A stretch of DNA of 64,000 nt from Bradyrhizobium sp. (GCF_030654605.1 NZ_JAURXB010000258.1:1-64000); one strand, 5' to 3'; shown: positions 17,820 to 26,151, counted from the first letter of the stretch. Notes: generated by a model not told the origin, from the letters alone. Program-made: numbers and translations.

Positions 17820-19061
17820 ATGTCTGTCCAGCCTGTAGCTACGCCGAATGCGTCGGCGCGCCTCGTTCGCTCGCTCACGCTGACGCACGCGGTGCTCTAT
17901 GGTCTCGGCGTCACCATCGGGGCCGGCATCTACGTCCTTGTCGGCCTCGCCGCGGGCCGCAGCGGCATGCACGCGCCGCTTGCCTTCGTGGGTGCGGCGC
18001 TCGTCATGGCCTTCAGCGCGGCATCGTTTGCCGAGTTGGGAACGCGCATGCCCGTGAGCGCCAGCGAGGCGGCTTATGTGCATGCCGCGTTCCGGCTCGA
18101 TTGGCTCAGCCTCGGCGTCGGACTTCTCGTGGTCACGACGGCAATCATCTCTGCCGCGACGATCAGCGTCGGCAGCGCGGGTTATGTTGCGGTTTTTCTG
18201 CCCATCCCCGCGCCGTGGATCATTTCCGGGGTCGTTCTTGCCATGGGGATCGTGGCATGTCTCGCTACGGTTCAATCGGTCACATTCGCCGGGATCATGA
18301 CGCTCATCGAAGTGGGCGGCCTCGCGCTGATCATCGTTGCCGGCCTGGGTCACGGGACCGATGTCTTCAGCCGCCTTCCGGAGATTTGGCCTTCCGCTGG
18401 CGATACCACGGCCTGGATCGGAATAGCCGGAACGTCGCTCATAGCGGTGTTTGCCTTCCTCGGTTTCGAGCATCTCGTCAACGTTGCGGAAGAAATGAAG
18501 GAACCGAGCCGCACCCTGCCGCGCGCACTGTTCCTGACGCTGGGCATCACCGCGTTCATTTACGGAGTGGTTGTGTGGATCGCGGTGACGGCGGTGCCTC
18601 CGCAAGAGCTCGCCCGCTCCCCGGCGCCGCTTGCGCTGGTCTTCGAGCGCCTCACGGGCCTGCCGCTCGTCACCATGGGCGCCATCGCCATCGTGGCGAC
18701 GCTGAACGGCATCATCGTCCATATGATCATGATTGCCCGGGTGATCTATGGCCTGGCCGATCAGGGCAACCTTCCGAAGGCCCTTACACGGCTGAACCCG
18801 GTGACGCACACACCTCTTCTGGCGACGGCGATCGGCGTTGCAGCCATTCTCATGCTTGCGCTGGCCGTTCCGCTCGCAGGCCTCGCCGACCTGACGGCGG
18901 GGTTCACGCTCGTGATTTTCTCGATCGTGAACCTCGCGCTGATCCGGATCAAAAGCAGGAATGAAGCCCCGCCGCCGGGAATCTTCATTTGTCCGCGTTG
19001 GGTACCGTTTGCAGGCTTCGTTTCCAGTGTGCTGCTTCTCATCGTCGACCTGATCGTATGA
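17820..19061 (+). CDS. APC-superfamily amino acid permease
   Basis: 413 residues, 11-12 membrane helices. The first helix carries the substrate-binding GxG turn typical of APC permeases (GLGVTIGAGIYVLVGLAA). A conserved FLGFEHLVNVAEEMKEPSR follows helix 6. Likely takes up an amino acid or polyamine; substrate not inferable. Start ATG 17820 follows GAGGAGAACGTAG. Confidence 0.9.
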   Translation: MSVQPVATPNASARLVRSLTLTHAVLYGLGVTIGAGIYVLVGLAAGRSGMHAPLAFVGAALVMAFSAASFAELGTRMPVSASEAAYVHAAFRLDWLSLGVGLLVVTTAIISAATISVGSAGYVAVFLPIPAPWIISGVVLAMGIVACLATVQSVTFAGIMTLIEVGGLALIIVAGLGHGTDVFSRLPEIWPSAGDTTAWIGIAGTSLIAVFAFLGFEHLVNVAEEMKEPSRTLPRALFLTLGITAFIYGVVVWIAVTAVPPQELARSPAPLALVFERLTGLPLVTMGAIAIVATLNGIIVHMIMIARVIYGLADQGNLPKALTRLNPVTHTPLLATAIGVAAILMLALAVPLAGLADLTAGFTLVIFSIVNLALIRIKSRNEAPPPGIFICPRWVPFAGFVSSVLLLIVDLIV

Positions 19062-19118
19062 TGACCCGCCCCGCTCGCGCGAAACATGAGGGGTACCGCT
19101 TCATTCCAGCCATCCTGC

Positions 19119-19181
19119 GCACCGGCCGTTCCCCGGACGCTGCGCAGCGCTCTCCCGGCGATGCGAAGCATCGTCCGGTGC
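19119..19181. repeat. Small palindromic element
   Basis: Bounded by gcaccgg (19119) and ccggtgc (19175-19181). Inside are the perfect palindrome cgctgcgcagcg (19138-19149) and the hairpin cgatgc-gaa-gcatcg (19159-19173). Lies between convergent genes and may act as a terminator. Probably another dispersed repeat fragment, but this cannot be tested here. Confidence 0.45.
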
Positions 19182-19256
19182 GCTGCTGATCCAGGGTCCA
19201 TCCTCGTGGGCCACCGGGTGCCGGTTCTGCGGAACAGCGCGACCGGGACACGAATG

Positions 19257-20549
19257 TCAGACCTTCTCCACCCCGCACCATTCCGCGATGAACAGCGCGG
19301 TGGCCTTGGTTGATTTCCTCAAGGAGTCGAGGTCGACATATTCGTTGAAGCCGTGCATCGCAGCGCCACTCGCTCCGAAGCACAGGCTCGGGATGTTGTA
19401 GTTCAGCCCGTAGAACCGCGTGTCGGTGAGCGCGGTGAACACGAGATCCTGCACCGCGCCGCCATAGACCGCCGTGAACGCCTTGCCGAAGGCGGCTTCC
19501 GCTTCGGCGGATTCCTTCAGCTCATAGCCTTCCGACAGGAAGCCGGACCATTCCACACTGGGCGGGTTGTTGGAGAGGAAGCGATGATCGCGCGCCGCCG
19601 CCGAGACGCAGGCCAGAATCTCGTTCTGGCAATCGGCCACCGACCAGCCCGGCAGGATCGCGATCCGGCAATCGACGTCGCACCAAGCGGGCACGCTGGA
19701 GGCCCAGTCGCCGCCCTTGATGATGCCGGGGTTGAAGTTGATCGGATGCGTCACCGCCTTGAAATGATGATCGGCCTTGGCGCGCTCGTTCCATTCGACC
19801 TCGAGCTTTTCCAGCGCGTGGATCAGATGATAGGCTGCGGTGATGGCGTTGGAGCCGGAGCCCGCCTCGGCGACATGCACCGGAACGCCGCGCACCCGCA
19901 GGCGAAACCAGATCACGCCGACCTGCGAGCGCACCATCCGGCCTGAGGTCGGCTCGGGAATGAAACAGGCATCGGCGCGATAGCCACGCTGCAAGGTGGA
20001 GAGCGCGCCAACGCCGGTGCTCTCTTCCTCGATCACGGACTGAAAGTGAATCCGCGCGGTCGGCTTCAGCCCGGCGGCCTTGATGGCGTCGAGCGCGTAG
20101 AGCGCGCCGATGGTGCCGGACTTCATGTCGCAGGCGCCGCGGCCATACATCCTGCCGTCCCTCACGACAGGCGAAAACGGCGGCGTGTCCCACATGTCGA
20201 GCGGGCCGGTCGGCACCACGTCGCAATGCCCCTGCAGGATCAGTGACTTTCCGGCGTTGCTCTGGGGACGGTAAGTTCCGACCACGGTGCGCGCCCTGGA
20301 AAAATCATGCTCGATCGGACCGAAGCCGCGCAAATCCTTCAGGTCGTCGACGTCGATATGCCAGTCGTCGACCTCATAGCCGCGCTGGCGCAGCAGATCG
20401 CCGATCATGTCCTGGCACGGCCCTTCCGCGCCGCGGGTGGAGGGAATCGCGACAAAGTCCCTGGTGGTCGCCAGCTGCGCGTCAAAACCGGCATCGACGG
20501 CGTCGAGGATTCGTTGCTTGGTATCGCTTGTATTGGATTGCATTGCCAT
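19257..20549 (-). CDS. M20 family deacylase (ArgE/DapE type)
   Basis: 430 residues of the zinc aminoacylase family. Metal ligands are in LQGHCDVVPTG, GRGACDMKSG and VIEEESTG, with a further catalytic-domain His in ASGAAMHGFNEYV. A dimerisation domain occupies roughly residues 210-320. It should cleave an N-acyl amino acid or similar amide; the true substrate is unknown and it is not in an arginine or lysine operon. Two in-frame ATGs (20549, 20543) are equally plausible starts. Confidence 0.9.
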   Translation of the reverse strand: MAMQSNTSDTKQRILDAVDAGFDAQLATTRDFVAIPSTRGAEGPCQDMIGDLLRQRGYEVDDWHIDVDDLKDLRGFGPIEHDFSRARTVVGTYRPQSNAGKSLILQGHCDVVPTGPLDMWDTPPFSPVVRDGRMYGRGACDMKSGTIGALYALDAIKAAGLKPTARIHFQSVIEEESTGVGALSTLQRGYRADACFIPEPTSGRMVRSQVGVIWFRLRVRGVPVHVAEAGSGSNAITAAYHLIHALEKLEVEWNERAKADHHFKAVTHPINFNPGIIKGGDWASSVPAWCDVDCRIAILPGWSVADCQNEILACVSAAARDHRFLSNNPPSVEWSGFLSEGYELKESAEAEAAFGKAFTAVYGGAVQDLVFTALTDTRFYGLNYNIPSLCFGASGAAMHGFNEYVDLDSLRKSTKATALFIAEWCGVEKV

Positions 20550-20685
20550 TCCCTGGAGGAGCGCTTCGGTGGAACCGGGGCGATCAAACCATACTTTGTC
20601 CCGATGTGCTGACGTTTTTGATCGCTTTCAGAATCGTAACTGCATCAATAGAGTGCACTGATATGCGCTCCCATGGAGATCCCGG

Positions 20686-20838
20686 ATGTCCGGCAACCGC
20701 AACCTCATGTTCCTGATCATCGGCGCGCTGATCGTCGCGGTAGGTGTGCTCGGTTACAGCCTCTACCAGGCCAAGAAGGAGCCGGAGGGCGTGCAGATCA
20801 ATGTCGGCCCGGGCGGACTGAAGATCCAGACCAAGTGA
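20686..20838 (+). CDS. Small single-pass membrane protein
   Basis: 50 residues: MSGNRN, then one membrane helix (about 7-27, LMFLIIGALIVAVGVLGYSL), then a short tail with GVQINVGPGGLKIQTK. Start ATG 20686 has GGAG 9 bases upstream. The charged, glycine-bearing tail looks constrained rather than random. It is followed 17 bp later by another small secreted protein, so the two may be co-transcribed. No family is recognised. Confidence 0.75.
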   Translation: MSGNRNLMFLIIGALIVAVGVLGYSLYQAKKEPEGVQINVGPGGLKIQTK

Positions 20839-20855
20839 GACGGAATTAGCGCGGC

Positions 20856-21116
20856 ATGAAACTCTCGCACGTCAGGTGTTGCTGGACTGGATTGGCCGCT
20901 TGTTTGGCGCTGTGCGCGCTCACGCCGACAGCGATGGCGGAGCAAGTGGCGCGCGAGCGGGACATCGTCAATCTGCGGCTGGGCCAGCGCATCCTGGTCG
21001 ATGACGGCTCCTGCCCCGCCGGCCAGATCAAGGAAGTATCCGGCTCCCAGATGACGGCAACCGGAATCGTCGCGGTGCGAAAATGCATTCCGCGGCTGGG
21101 CACGAAGAAGCGATAG
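20856..21116 (+). CDS. Small secreted protein, unknown function
   Basis: 86 residues with a signal peptide (about 1-28, ending TAMAEQ) and a short mature part of about 58 residues. Two Cys (in GSCPAGQ and VRKCIPR) may pair, and LRLGQRILVDDG is the most regular region. Resembles short DUF6719-type proteins in outline, but that label is tentative. Likely periplasmic. Confidence 0.7.
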   Translation: MKLSHVRCCWTGLAACLALCALTPTAMAEQVARERDIVNLRLGQRILVDDGSCPAGQIKEVSGSQMTATGIVAVRKCIPRLGTKKR

Positions 21117-21150
21117 TTGGCGCCGTTATTTCTTATCGGTTCAACCACTC

Positions 21151-21274
21151 CGGACCTCATCCTGAGGAGCACGGCGAAGCCGGGCGTCTCGAAGGATGGC
21201 GGCTTGCACGGCCATCGCCTGCGGCCATCCTTCGAGACGCATCGCTTGCGCGATGCTCCTCAGGATGAGGTCCG
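21151..21274. repeat. Nested inverted-repeat element, 124 bp
   Basis: Perfect 20-bp terminal inverted repeats, cggacctcatcctgaggagc (21151-21170) and its exact complement at 21255-21274. They enclose a second perfect 17-bp inverted pair at 21184-21200 / 21224-21240. The whole would form a cruciform or double hairpin. Elements with cctcatcctgaggagc ends are, from memory, a common dispersed repeat in Bradyrhizobium. It lies between convergent genes. Confidence 0.85.
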
Positions 21275-21314
21275 AACGGGATGCCTATGAGATTCCAACT
21301 TCGGAAACGCCTCG

Positions 21315-21764
21315 CTAGAACATGCCGTTGCTGTTGGCGGCCTTTTCCGGAACATCCTGCACGACGTCCCAGTGCTCGACGATCTTGCCGTCCTCGAGCT
21401 TGAAGATATCGACGATGGCGCGGCCACGGGTTCCCTTCTCGCGCACGCTATGGACGTGCAGGATGACATAATCTCCCTCGGCGAAGCTCCGCTTGATCTC
21501 GCTGCGGGAGTCGGGAAATTTTTCACGCAGGAAATTCAGGAATGCCTTGAAACCCTCGATCCCGTCGGGCGCCGTCGGATTGTGCTGGACGTAGCGCGAT
21601 CCGAAGAATTTAGCGGCGGCGTCGAAATCCTTGCGGTTGAGCCCCGCCTCGTAGAATTCCAGCACCGTTTTCTCGTTGGCCGCCAGCTTCGCCGCATCGT
21701 CAGCGGCGGCCGGGGATACTGCCAACGTCAACATGCTCAAGAGAACGACGACCAGGACTCGCAT
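21315..21764 (-). CDS. SnoaL-like (NTF2-fold) secreted protein
   Basis: 149 residues: signal peptide about 1-21, then a cone-shaped NTF2/SnoaL fold with FYEAGLNRKDF, YVQHNPTAPDG, DYVILHVHS and a closing GKIVEHWDVVQ. Members called SnoaL-like polyketide cyclases share these motifs, but most are uncharacterised. Predicted periplasmic, which is unusual for a cyclase and argues for a different role. Confidence 0.85.
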   Translation of the reverse strand: MRVLVVVLLSMLTLAVSPAAADDAAKLAANEKTVLEFYEAGLNRKDFDAAAKFFGSRYVQHNPTAPDGIEGFKAFLNFLREKFPDSRSEIKRSFAEGDYVILHVHSVREKGTRGRAIVDIFKLEDGKIVEHWDVVQDVPEKAANSNGMF

Positions 21765-21925
21765 GGGAATTCCTCCGTGTGATCGCCACCAGCGCCAGGC
21801 AACGCATCAGGATGCGCCGTAGCTGCAATCGCCATCCGCAACGGTTAGATCAGGAGTTGCCGCGGTGTCGAGCGCGCGGCGGCCGAACAATCGGCGGGCG
21901 TTGACACGCTATTTCGGAACGCTTG

Positions 21926-22399
21926 CTATTTCTGGGGGCTTGCGGCTGCCAGTTCCACGGGCTCGAACATGCATTGCAGTGTCGGCTTCGCAATCTTGGT
22001 GAAGGTTGCGCCGATCTGGGATTGTTTCGACGGTGGCACCCATTCGGTCTCGATGGTCGGCACGCCGGTCTCGCTGATACCGCGCAGCAGCGCTTCGCGA
22101 AGGTCAATGTCTTCGACGGTCGCGGCGGCGTAGTCGTGCAGGCAGCTGCATACCGATTCCGGATGCGCCCAGCGGCCCACCATATGGGGAGCACACAGCC
22201 GCACGAACTCACCGCGCGGATCGGGCATCTTCAACAGCGAGCGGACCCGCTGAAATTGAGGCTGCGAAACGTGAGGCTGCGGTGCTTGAAGCTGCGGCGC
22301 CTGGAGCTGCGCTACCTGAGGTGCTTGTACCTGGGCCTGCGCCGCACCGGCGAGAAGGGCGGAAGCGACGATCGCGACTGAACTGATACGAAGAAGCAT
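21926..22399 (-). CDS. Hypothetical secreted protein with QAPQ repeats
   Basis: 157 residues: signal peptide about 1-22 (ending AQAQ), a low-complexity stretch at about 23-47 built from short QAPQ-like repeats, then a globular part with four Cys (RLCAPHM, SVCSCLHDY, LQCMFEP). Start ATG 22399, 43 bp downstream of the small peptide gene ending at 22443, so probably the same transcript. No family is recognised. Confidence 0.72.
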   Translation of the reverse strand: MLLRISSVAIVASALLAGAAQAQVQAPQVAQLQAPQLQAPQPHVSQPQFQRVRSLLKMPDPRGEFVRLCAPHMVGRWAHPESVCSCLHDYAAATVEDIDLREALLRGISETGVPTIETEWVPPSKQSQIGATFTKIAKPTLQCMFEPVELAAASPQK

Positions 22400-22442
22400 G
22401 ATGGCCTTACCGGCAACTTTCTTTGTCTGGCTCGGCAGCGCC

Positions 22443-22601
22443 TCAGCGGGCTGCAATGACGATGGCCTGGGCAGGAGAAGCGATCGGCGGGCCGTTATAG
22501 GCGAAAGTGCCGACACCCGGAATGGCATTTTCAGACGAACCGGCCATCGAGGGGCCCGCGAGCACGAAGGCGAAGGCAAGGATGAAACTGAGGGTCCGCA
22601 T
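22443..22601 (-). CDS. Small secreted peptide, paralogue A
   Basis: 52 residues: a signal peptide (about 1-20, ending SMAGS) and a mature peptide of about 32 residues containing PGVGTFAYNGPPI. It is clearly related to the peptide at 22855-23016, with which it shares the MRxLS start, the LxGPSxAGS cleavage region and the PGVGTFxYxGxPI core. Start ATG 22601 has a GGAG ribosome site whose first bases lie in an 11-bp inverted repeat (see 22612-22696). No family is recognised; possible roles are an envelope peptide or exported signal. Confidence 0.72.
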   Translation of the reverse strand: MRTLSFILAFAFVLAGPSMAGSSENAIPGVGTFAYNGPPIASPAQAIVIAAR

Positions 22602-22611
22602 TTGGCTGTCT

Positions 22612-22696
22612 CCGCTTTTGGCCTGCCGGCGCTGCGCCGTCGTCGTTGGGAAACAGATAACTTTTCGTTGTTTCCGGATGTCTGCGCCAAAAGCGG
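22612..22696 (-). promoter_or_regulatory. Leader helix that can mask the SD of peptide gene A
   Basis: Perfect 11-bp inverted repeat: ccgcttttggc (22612-22622) and gccaaaagcgg (22686-22696). On the leftward transcript the downstream arm runs into the ribosome site (GCGGAG), so pairing would cover part of the SD. The two arms are about 63 nt apart. An RNA switch is inferred, not shown. Confidence 0.5.
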
Positions 22697-22720
22697 GAAA
22701 TGGTTTCGTCACCCGGGAGA

Positions 22721-22753
22721 ATTGTTTCGTCGCCGGTCATGCGACGAAACAAT
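22721..22753. promoter_or_regulatory. 13-bp perfect inverted repeat, possible operator
   Basis: attgtttcgtcgc (22721-22733) and its exact complement (22741-22753) with a 7-nt spacer. Another half-like copy, ggtttcgtcac, occurs about 20 bp to the left. No T run follows, so a protein-binding site or leader hairpin is more likely than a terminator. Confidence 0.5.
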
Positions 22754-22854
22754 TGTCGGAAAACTTCAATTAATTCAGTCGATGGGGTTGGCAGAGCAGG
22801 CCTACGCGAGAGCCCTGATGGCTCCCCTGCCCCGTTGTCCGCTGGGTCACTCGT

Positions 22855-23016
22855 TCACTGGCTGAGTTCGGCCATCAGTTCGGGCGCCGGGGTCATGATC
22901 GGCGCTCCGCAATAAACGAAGGTGCCGACCCCCGGCACGTCGCGATCGGCCGAGCCCGCCAGCGAGGGCCCGGTCAGGACCAGCACGAGGACGATCATAT
23001 AGCTGAGGGCTCGCAT
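22855..23016 (-). CDS. Small secreted peptide, paralogue B
   Basis: 53 residues: signal peptide about 1-20 (ending SLAGS), then a mature peptide of about 33 residues with DVPGVGTFVYCGAPIM. Homologous to peptide A at 22443-22601; it differs by a Cys in the core and a longer acidic end (ELMAELSQ). Start ATG 23016 follows GGTGGAG with 8-base spacing. That ribosome site lies inside one arm of an 11-bp inverted repeat. Function unknown. Confidence 0.75.
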   Translation of the reverse strand: MRALSYMIVLVLVLTGPSLAGSADRDVPGVGTFVYCGAPIMTPAPELMAELSQ

Positions 23017-23022
23017 CGGACT

Positions 23023-23114
23023 TTCTCCACCAGGGATCTCTCAACGTCAGACGTCGACAAAAACGATGGGGTTCGAATCCCCGGGCGGGATTTTAATCTT
23101 TCTCTGGTGGAGAA
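23023..23114 (-). promoter_or_regulatory. Leader helix that can mask the SD of peptide gene B
   Basis: Perfect 11-bp inverted repeat ttctccaccag (23023-23033) / ctggtggagaa (23104-23114). On the leftward transcript the downstream arm contains the entire GGTGGAG ribosome site. The 70-nt interior holds a second hairpin, ggggttcgaatcccc (23068-23082). This matches the arrangement before peptide gene A although the arm sequences differ. Confidence 0.55.
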
Positions 23115-23540
23115 GGCCTTGGGCGGCGCGGCACCCTTGAACCGAAGTCTCGCGGCGGCCGACTCACGGCAGCGACATGCAACCTTTCGCAGTGGTTGCG
23201 CGTTGTGACCTGACATTAGGCAAAGGATAGAGTCGTGGGCAACATCGATGTTGGCAACAAAACCCCGACGCGCAACCCCGGCCGGCCGATGATCGAACGC
23301 CTGGCCCGGACTGACGGTACCTCCGAACGGCGGATCCAAGCTCCCAATACCGCCAGTCTGAAACGTTCGGTAAATTGCGGCGCGATGTCACAGCAATGCG
23401 GCGACAGCGGCAACATCTCGACGCCACAGAAACTCGTCCAGCTGATAGGATGCCGCGACCCCAAGGCCGGCTCCGCGCCATGGGTGCGGCCTGGTGCGCG
23501 CCCTGGCCCTGCCAAGCCGTAGAAGCGGATCCGGCTCCGC
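23115..23540. other. Intergenic stretch without supported gene
   Basis: About 425 bp upstream of the peptide genes and past the end of the CreA-like gene. One GTG-started frame (23235-23522) exists but has no ribosome site and a low-complexity Pro/Arg-rich end. It probably contains the promoter of the leftward peptide genes; none was identified. Confidence 0.4.
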
Positions 23541-24092
23541 TCAGTGAATGAACTCGCCGCACCTCTGAACCACCGCGTCGGCGGCTCCCCACGGCATGAT
23601 CGGCACCGATGAGGTTGAGTTCTTCGGCGAGCCTTCGATCAGCCTGTCCGAATACACCATATAGACCAGCACGTTGCGCTTGGCGTCGCAACCGCGGACG
23701 ATCTGCATCTTCTTGAAGAACAGCGAGCGCCGCTGCCGGAACATATCCTCGCCCTGCTCCGATTTGGCCTTGAAGCGAATTGGGCCAATCTGGCGGCATG
23801 CCAATGAAATATCAGAGACTTCCTCGGCCAGCCCGAGCCAGCCCTTGTAGCCGCCCCTCTCCGGTACGGTGAAATGGCAGGCCACGCCCTCGACTTCGGG
23901 GTCGTCGAGGCCATAGGTCGCCAACTTGTCGTTGGGGCTGAGCCACTTGAACACGGTCGAGCGGCGGAAGATCAGGTCCGGTTCGTCGGCAGCGTGGGCC
24001 GGCACGGCGGGCCACAACGACACGCATAGAAGTGCCAGCAAGGCCCAAAGCCCCCATTTGACGTCGTACGGCCTGAAGGCTTGGAATGTCAT
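23541..24092 (-). CDS. creA: CreA family protein
   Basis: 183 residues: signal peptide about 1-34 (ending AHAAD), then the CreA domain with TVFKWLSPNDKLATYGLDDPEVEGVACHF, GLAEEVSDISLACRQIGPI, RRSLFFKKMQIVRGCD and VYSDRLIEGSPKNSTS. CreA-like proteins are widespread periplasmic proteins of unknown function; the name comes from its position in an E. coli locus. Start ATG 24092. Confidence 0.9.
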   Translation of the reverse strand: MTFQAFRPYDVKWGLWALLALLCVSLWPAVPAHAADEPDLIFRRSTVFKWLSPNDKLATYGLDDPEVEGVACHFTVPERGGYKGWLGLAEEVSDISLACRQIGPIRFKAKSEQGEDMFRQRRSLFFKKMQIVRGCDAKRNVLVYMVYSDRLIEGSPKNSTSSVPIMPWGAADAVVQRCGEFIH

Positions 24093-24307
24093 GGATATCT
24101 CCGTGGCGGTTTTCACCCATGTAGGTGTGCTGACGCTGCTCGGTAAGGTTTGGCGGTAACTGACGACCGCGGCGCGTTTAACCGAATGTGAGGCTTTTTT
24201 GCTACGCTTGCCGGCAAACTCGCGGGCTTCACCGGGCCTGTGCTGGTGAACGTGTTGCGCCTCTGCGACAACTAAGCATTCAAAGGCTGGATTCGAGGAT
24301 ATTACGC

Positions 24308-26080
24308 GTGGACGGGAACCGGATTTTTTTGGCTGATTTTGCGACCAAACGGTTTTGGCAGATTGGGGTTTTGACGGCGGCTGGAGCCATCTGCCTGGCT
24401 TCCCCTGTCGAGGCTGCCCGGTATTACTCGGATTACGAGTCGGGCTTTTTCCAAAGCCGGCAGGCGCCGCCGCAACCGCGGCCGCAACGGGCTCGTCCTC
24501 GACAGGCCAAGAAGGTCGAGGCGCCAAAGGATTCCGTCAAACCGCAAGGTGCTGTGATCATCGCGATCTCGATCGAGCGGCAAACCCTGAAGGTCTACGA
24601 CGCCAACGGATTTTTCGCGGAAACGCCGATCTCCACGGGCATGAAGGGCCATCCGACGCCGATGGGCGTCTTCAGCATCATTCAAAAGCACAAGCTGCAC
24701 CATTCCAACATCTATAGCGGCGCGCCGATGCCGTTCATGCAGCGGATCACCTGGTCGGGCATCGCGATGCATGCCGGCGTGCTGCCGGGCTACCCGGCAT
24801 CGCACGGCTGCATCCGCATGCCGATGGCGTTCGCCGCCCGGATATGGAACTGGACCAAGATGGGCGCGCGGGTCGTCGTCACGCCAGGCGAAATCACCCC
24901 GGCCAGGTTTGCGCATCCCCTGCTCGCCGCCCAGAAGATCGTCCCGCAGCCGCCGTCTGCTGCGCTCGAGCCGAATCCGGATGCGCCGCCGGCCCCAAAG
25001 GCCGACAAGGCGGCGGATGCCGGTACCACGGTCAAGGCCACGGTTGCAGAGGCGAGCCTCGAACTCCGGTCGTCAGTCGGCCACGGCGCCGGTACCCGCA
25101 CCGCGGACGCCAGCGGCGCCACCAACGCTTCGGTCACGATGTCCGATGCTTCGCCATCCGCGGCCAACCCGCCACAGCCCGAGAGAGCTGAAGCAAAATC
25201 CGAAGCCGCAGCGACCGATGCTGAGCCGGCCGCGTCCAGGCCGGATCAGATCGCTTCATCCGACGCCCAGCCCACCGAGACCAAACCGACGGAAACAGCG
25301 AGCGCTGAAACCAAAGCTGCCGACACTGAAGCGAAGTCGGATGCCCCCTCTGCATCAGCGCAGGCCACCGGCGAAACTGTAAAGTCCGAGGCAACCGAAA
25401 GCGCAAAGCCCGAGGTTACGAAGGTCGAGGCGAAAGCCGATGAAGCCGCGCCAGAGGCGGCCACGCCAGACGCAATCAAGACGACCGAAAAGCCCGACAC
25501 CAGGCCCGACGACAGTGTCACCGCGACAACCGATGCCGCTTCGGATGTGAAGAAAGACCAAACCCGCCTGCCGAACGCCGAGAAGCCCGTGGTCGCCAAA
25601 CCCGAACCGCCGAAGCCGGCCGGCCGGATCGCGGTGCTGATCAGCCGCAAGGACGGCAAGCTCTACGTGCGCGAGAATTTCAAACCGCTGTTCGATGTAC
25701 CCGTGACCATCGCCCCGAGCGACCGCCTGCTTGGCACGCATGTGTTCACGGCGGAGGTCGACAAGGACGACGCCAATGCGCTGCGCTGGTCGGTGGTTTC
25801 GCTGCCGGTCGCGGCGCGCAACGCGCAGAAGAATGAGGACGAAGAACGTGCGTCGCGGCGGCGCAGGATCGCAGGCGTCGTGCCGGCCGAAGTGAAGCAG
25901 CCGTTGCCGGCGCCGAACAGCCCGGCCGAGGCGCTGGACCGCATCACGATTCCGCCGGAAGCCACGGCGCGCATCGCCGAGGCGCTCAGCACCGGTGGCT
26001 CGATCGTGGTGTCCGACCAGGGCATCAACCAGGGCGGCGAAACCGGCGAAGGCACCGATTTCATCGTTTCGCTGCGGTAA
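24308..26080 (+). CDS. L,D-transpeptidase (YkuD) with long acidic linker
   Basis: 590 residues from GTG 24308. After an N-terminal hydrophobic segment (about 18-36) and a Pro/Arg-rich stretch comes a YkuD domain at about 81-200. It contains the His-Gly-Cys site IAMHAGVLPGYPASHGC168IR. The enzyme would form 3-3 cross-links in peptidoglycan or attach proteins to it in the periplasm. Residues about 235-440 are a low-complexity Ala/Glu/Thr/Lys linker. A second folded segment follows (GRIAVLISRKDGKLYVREN, TIAPSDRLLGTHVFTAEVD) that looks like the start of another YkuD-type domain but lacks the HGC motif. An upstream extension of the frame has no ribosome site. Confidence 0.88.
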   Translation: MDGNRIFLADFATKRFWQIGVLTAAGAICLASPVEAARYYSDYESGFFQSRQAPPQPRPQRARPRQAKKVEAPKDSVKPQGAVIIAISIERQTLKVYDANGFFAETPISTGMKGHPTPMGVFSIIQKHKLHHSNIYSGAPMPFMQRITWSGIAMHAGVLPGYPASHGCIRMPMAFAARIWNWTKMGARVVVTPGEITPARFAHPLLAAQKIVPQPPSAALEPNPDAPPAPKADKAADAGTTVKATVAEASLELRSSVGHGAGTRTADASGATNASVTMSDASPSAANPPQPERAEAKSEAAATDAEPAASRPDQIASSDAQPTETKPTETASAETKAADTEAKSDAPSASAQATGETVKSEATESAKPEVTKVEAKADEAAPEAATPDAIKTTEKPDTRPDDSVTATTDAASDVKKDQTRLPNAEKPVVAKPEPPKPAGRIAVLISRKDGKLYVRENFKPLFDVPVTIAPSDRLLGTHVFTAEVDKDDANALRWSVVSLPVAARNAQKNEDEERASRRRRIAGVVPAEVKQPLPAPNSPAEALDRITIPPEATARIAEALSTGGSIVVSDQGINQGGETGEGTDFIVSLR

Positions 26081-26151
26081 GGCGATCTCGGGCGATCCCG
26101 CCGTTCGGCGCCATCGCTTCGCGGTCGCGGCTGAGCTAAGAGACTGGAGGC

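Noticed and set aside
23068..23090. tRNA T-arm-like sequence ggggttcgaatcccc followed by gggcggga
   Set aside because: No matching 5' acceptor strand, D-arm or anticodon arm lies in the 80 bases upstream and no CCA follows. The run is a short palindrome inside the micropeptide leader, so neither a tRNA nor an attachment site is claimed.
23235..23522. GTG-started frame of 95 codons
   Set aside because: No ribosome site, low-complexity ending and no signal or domain.
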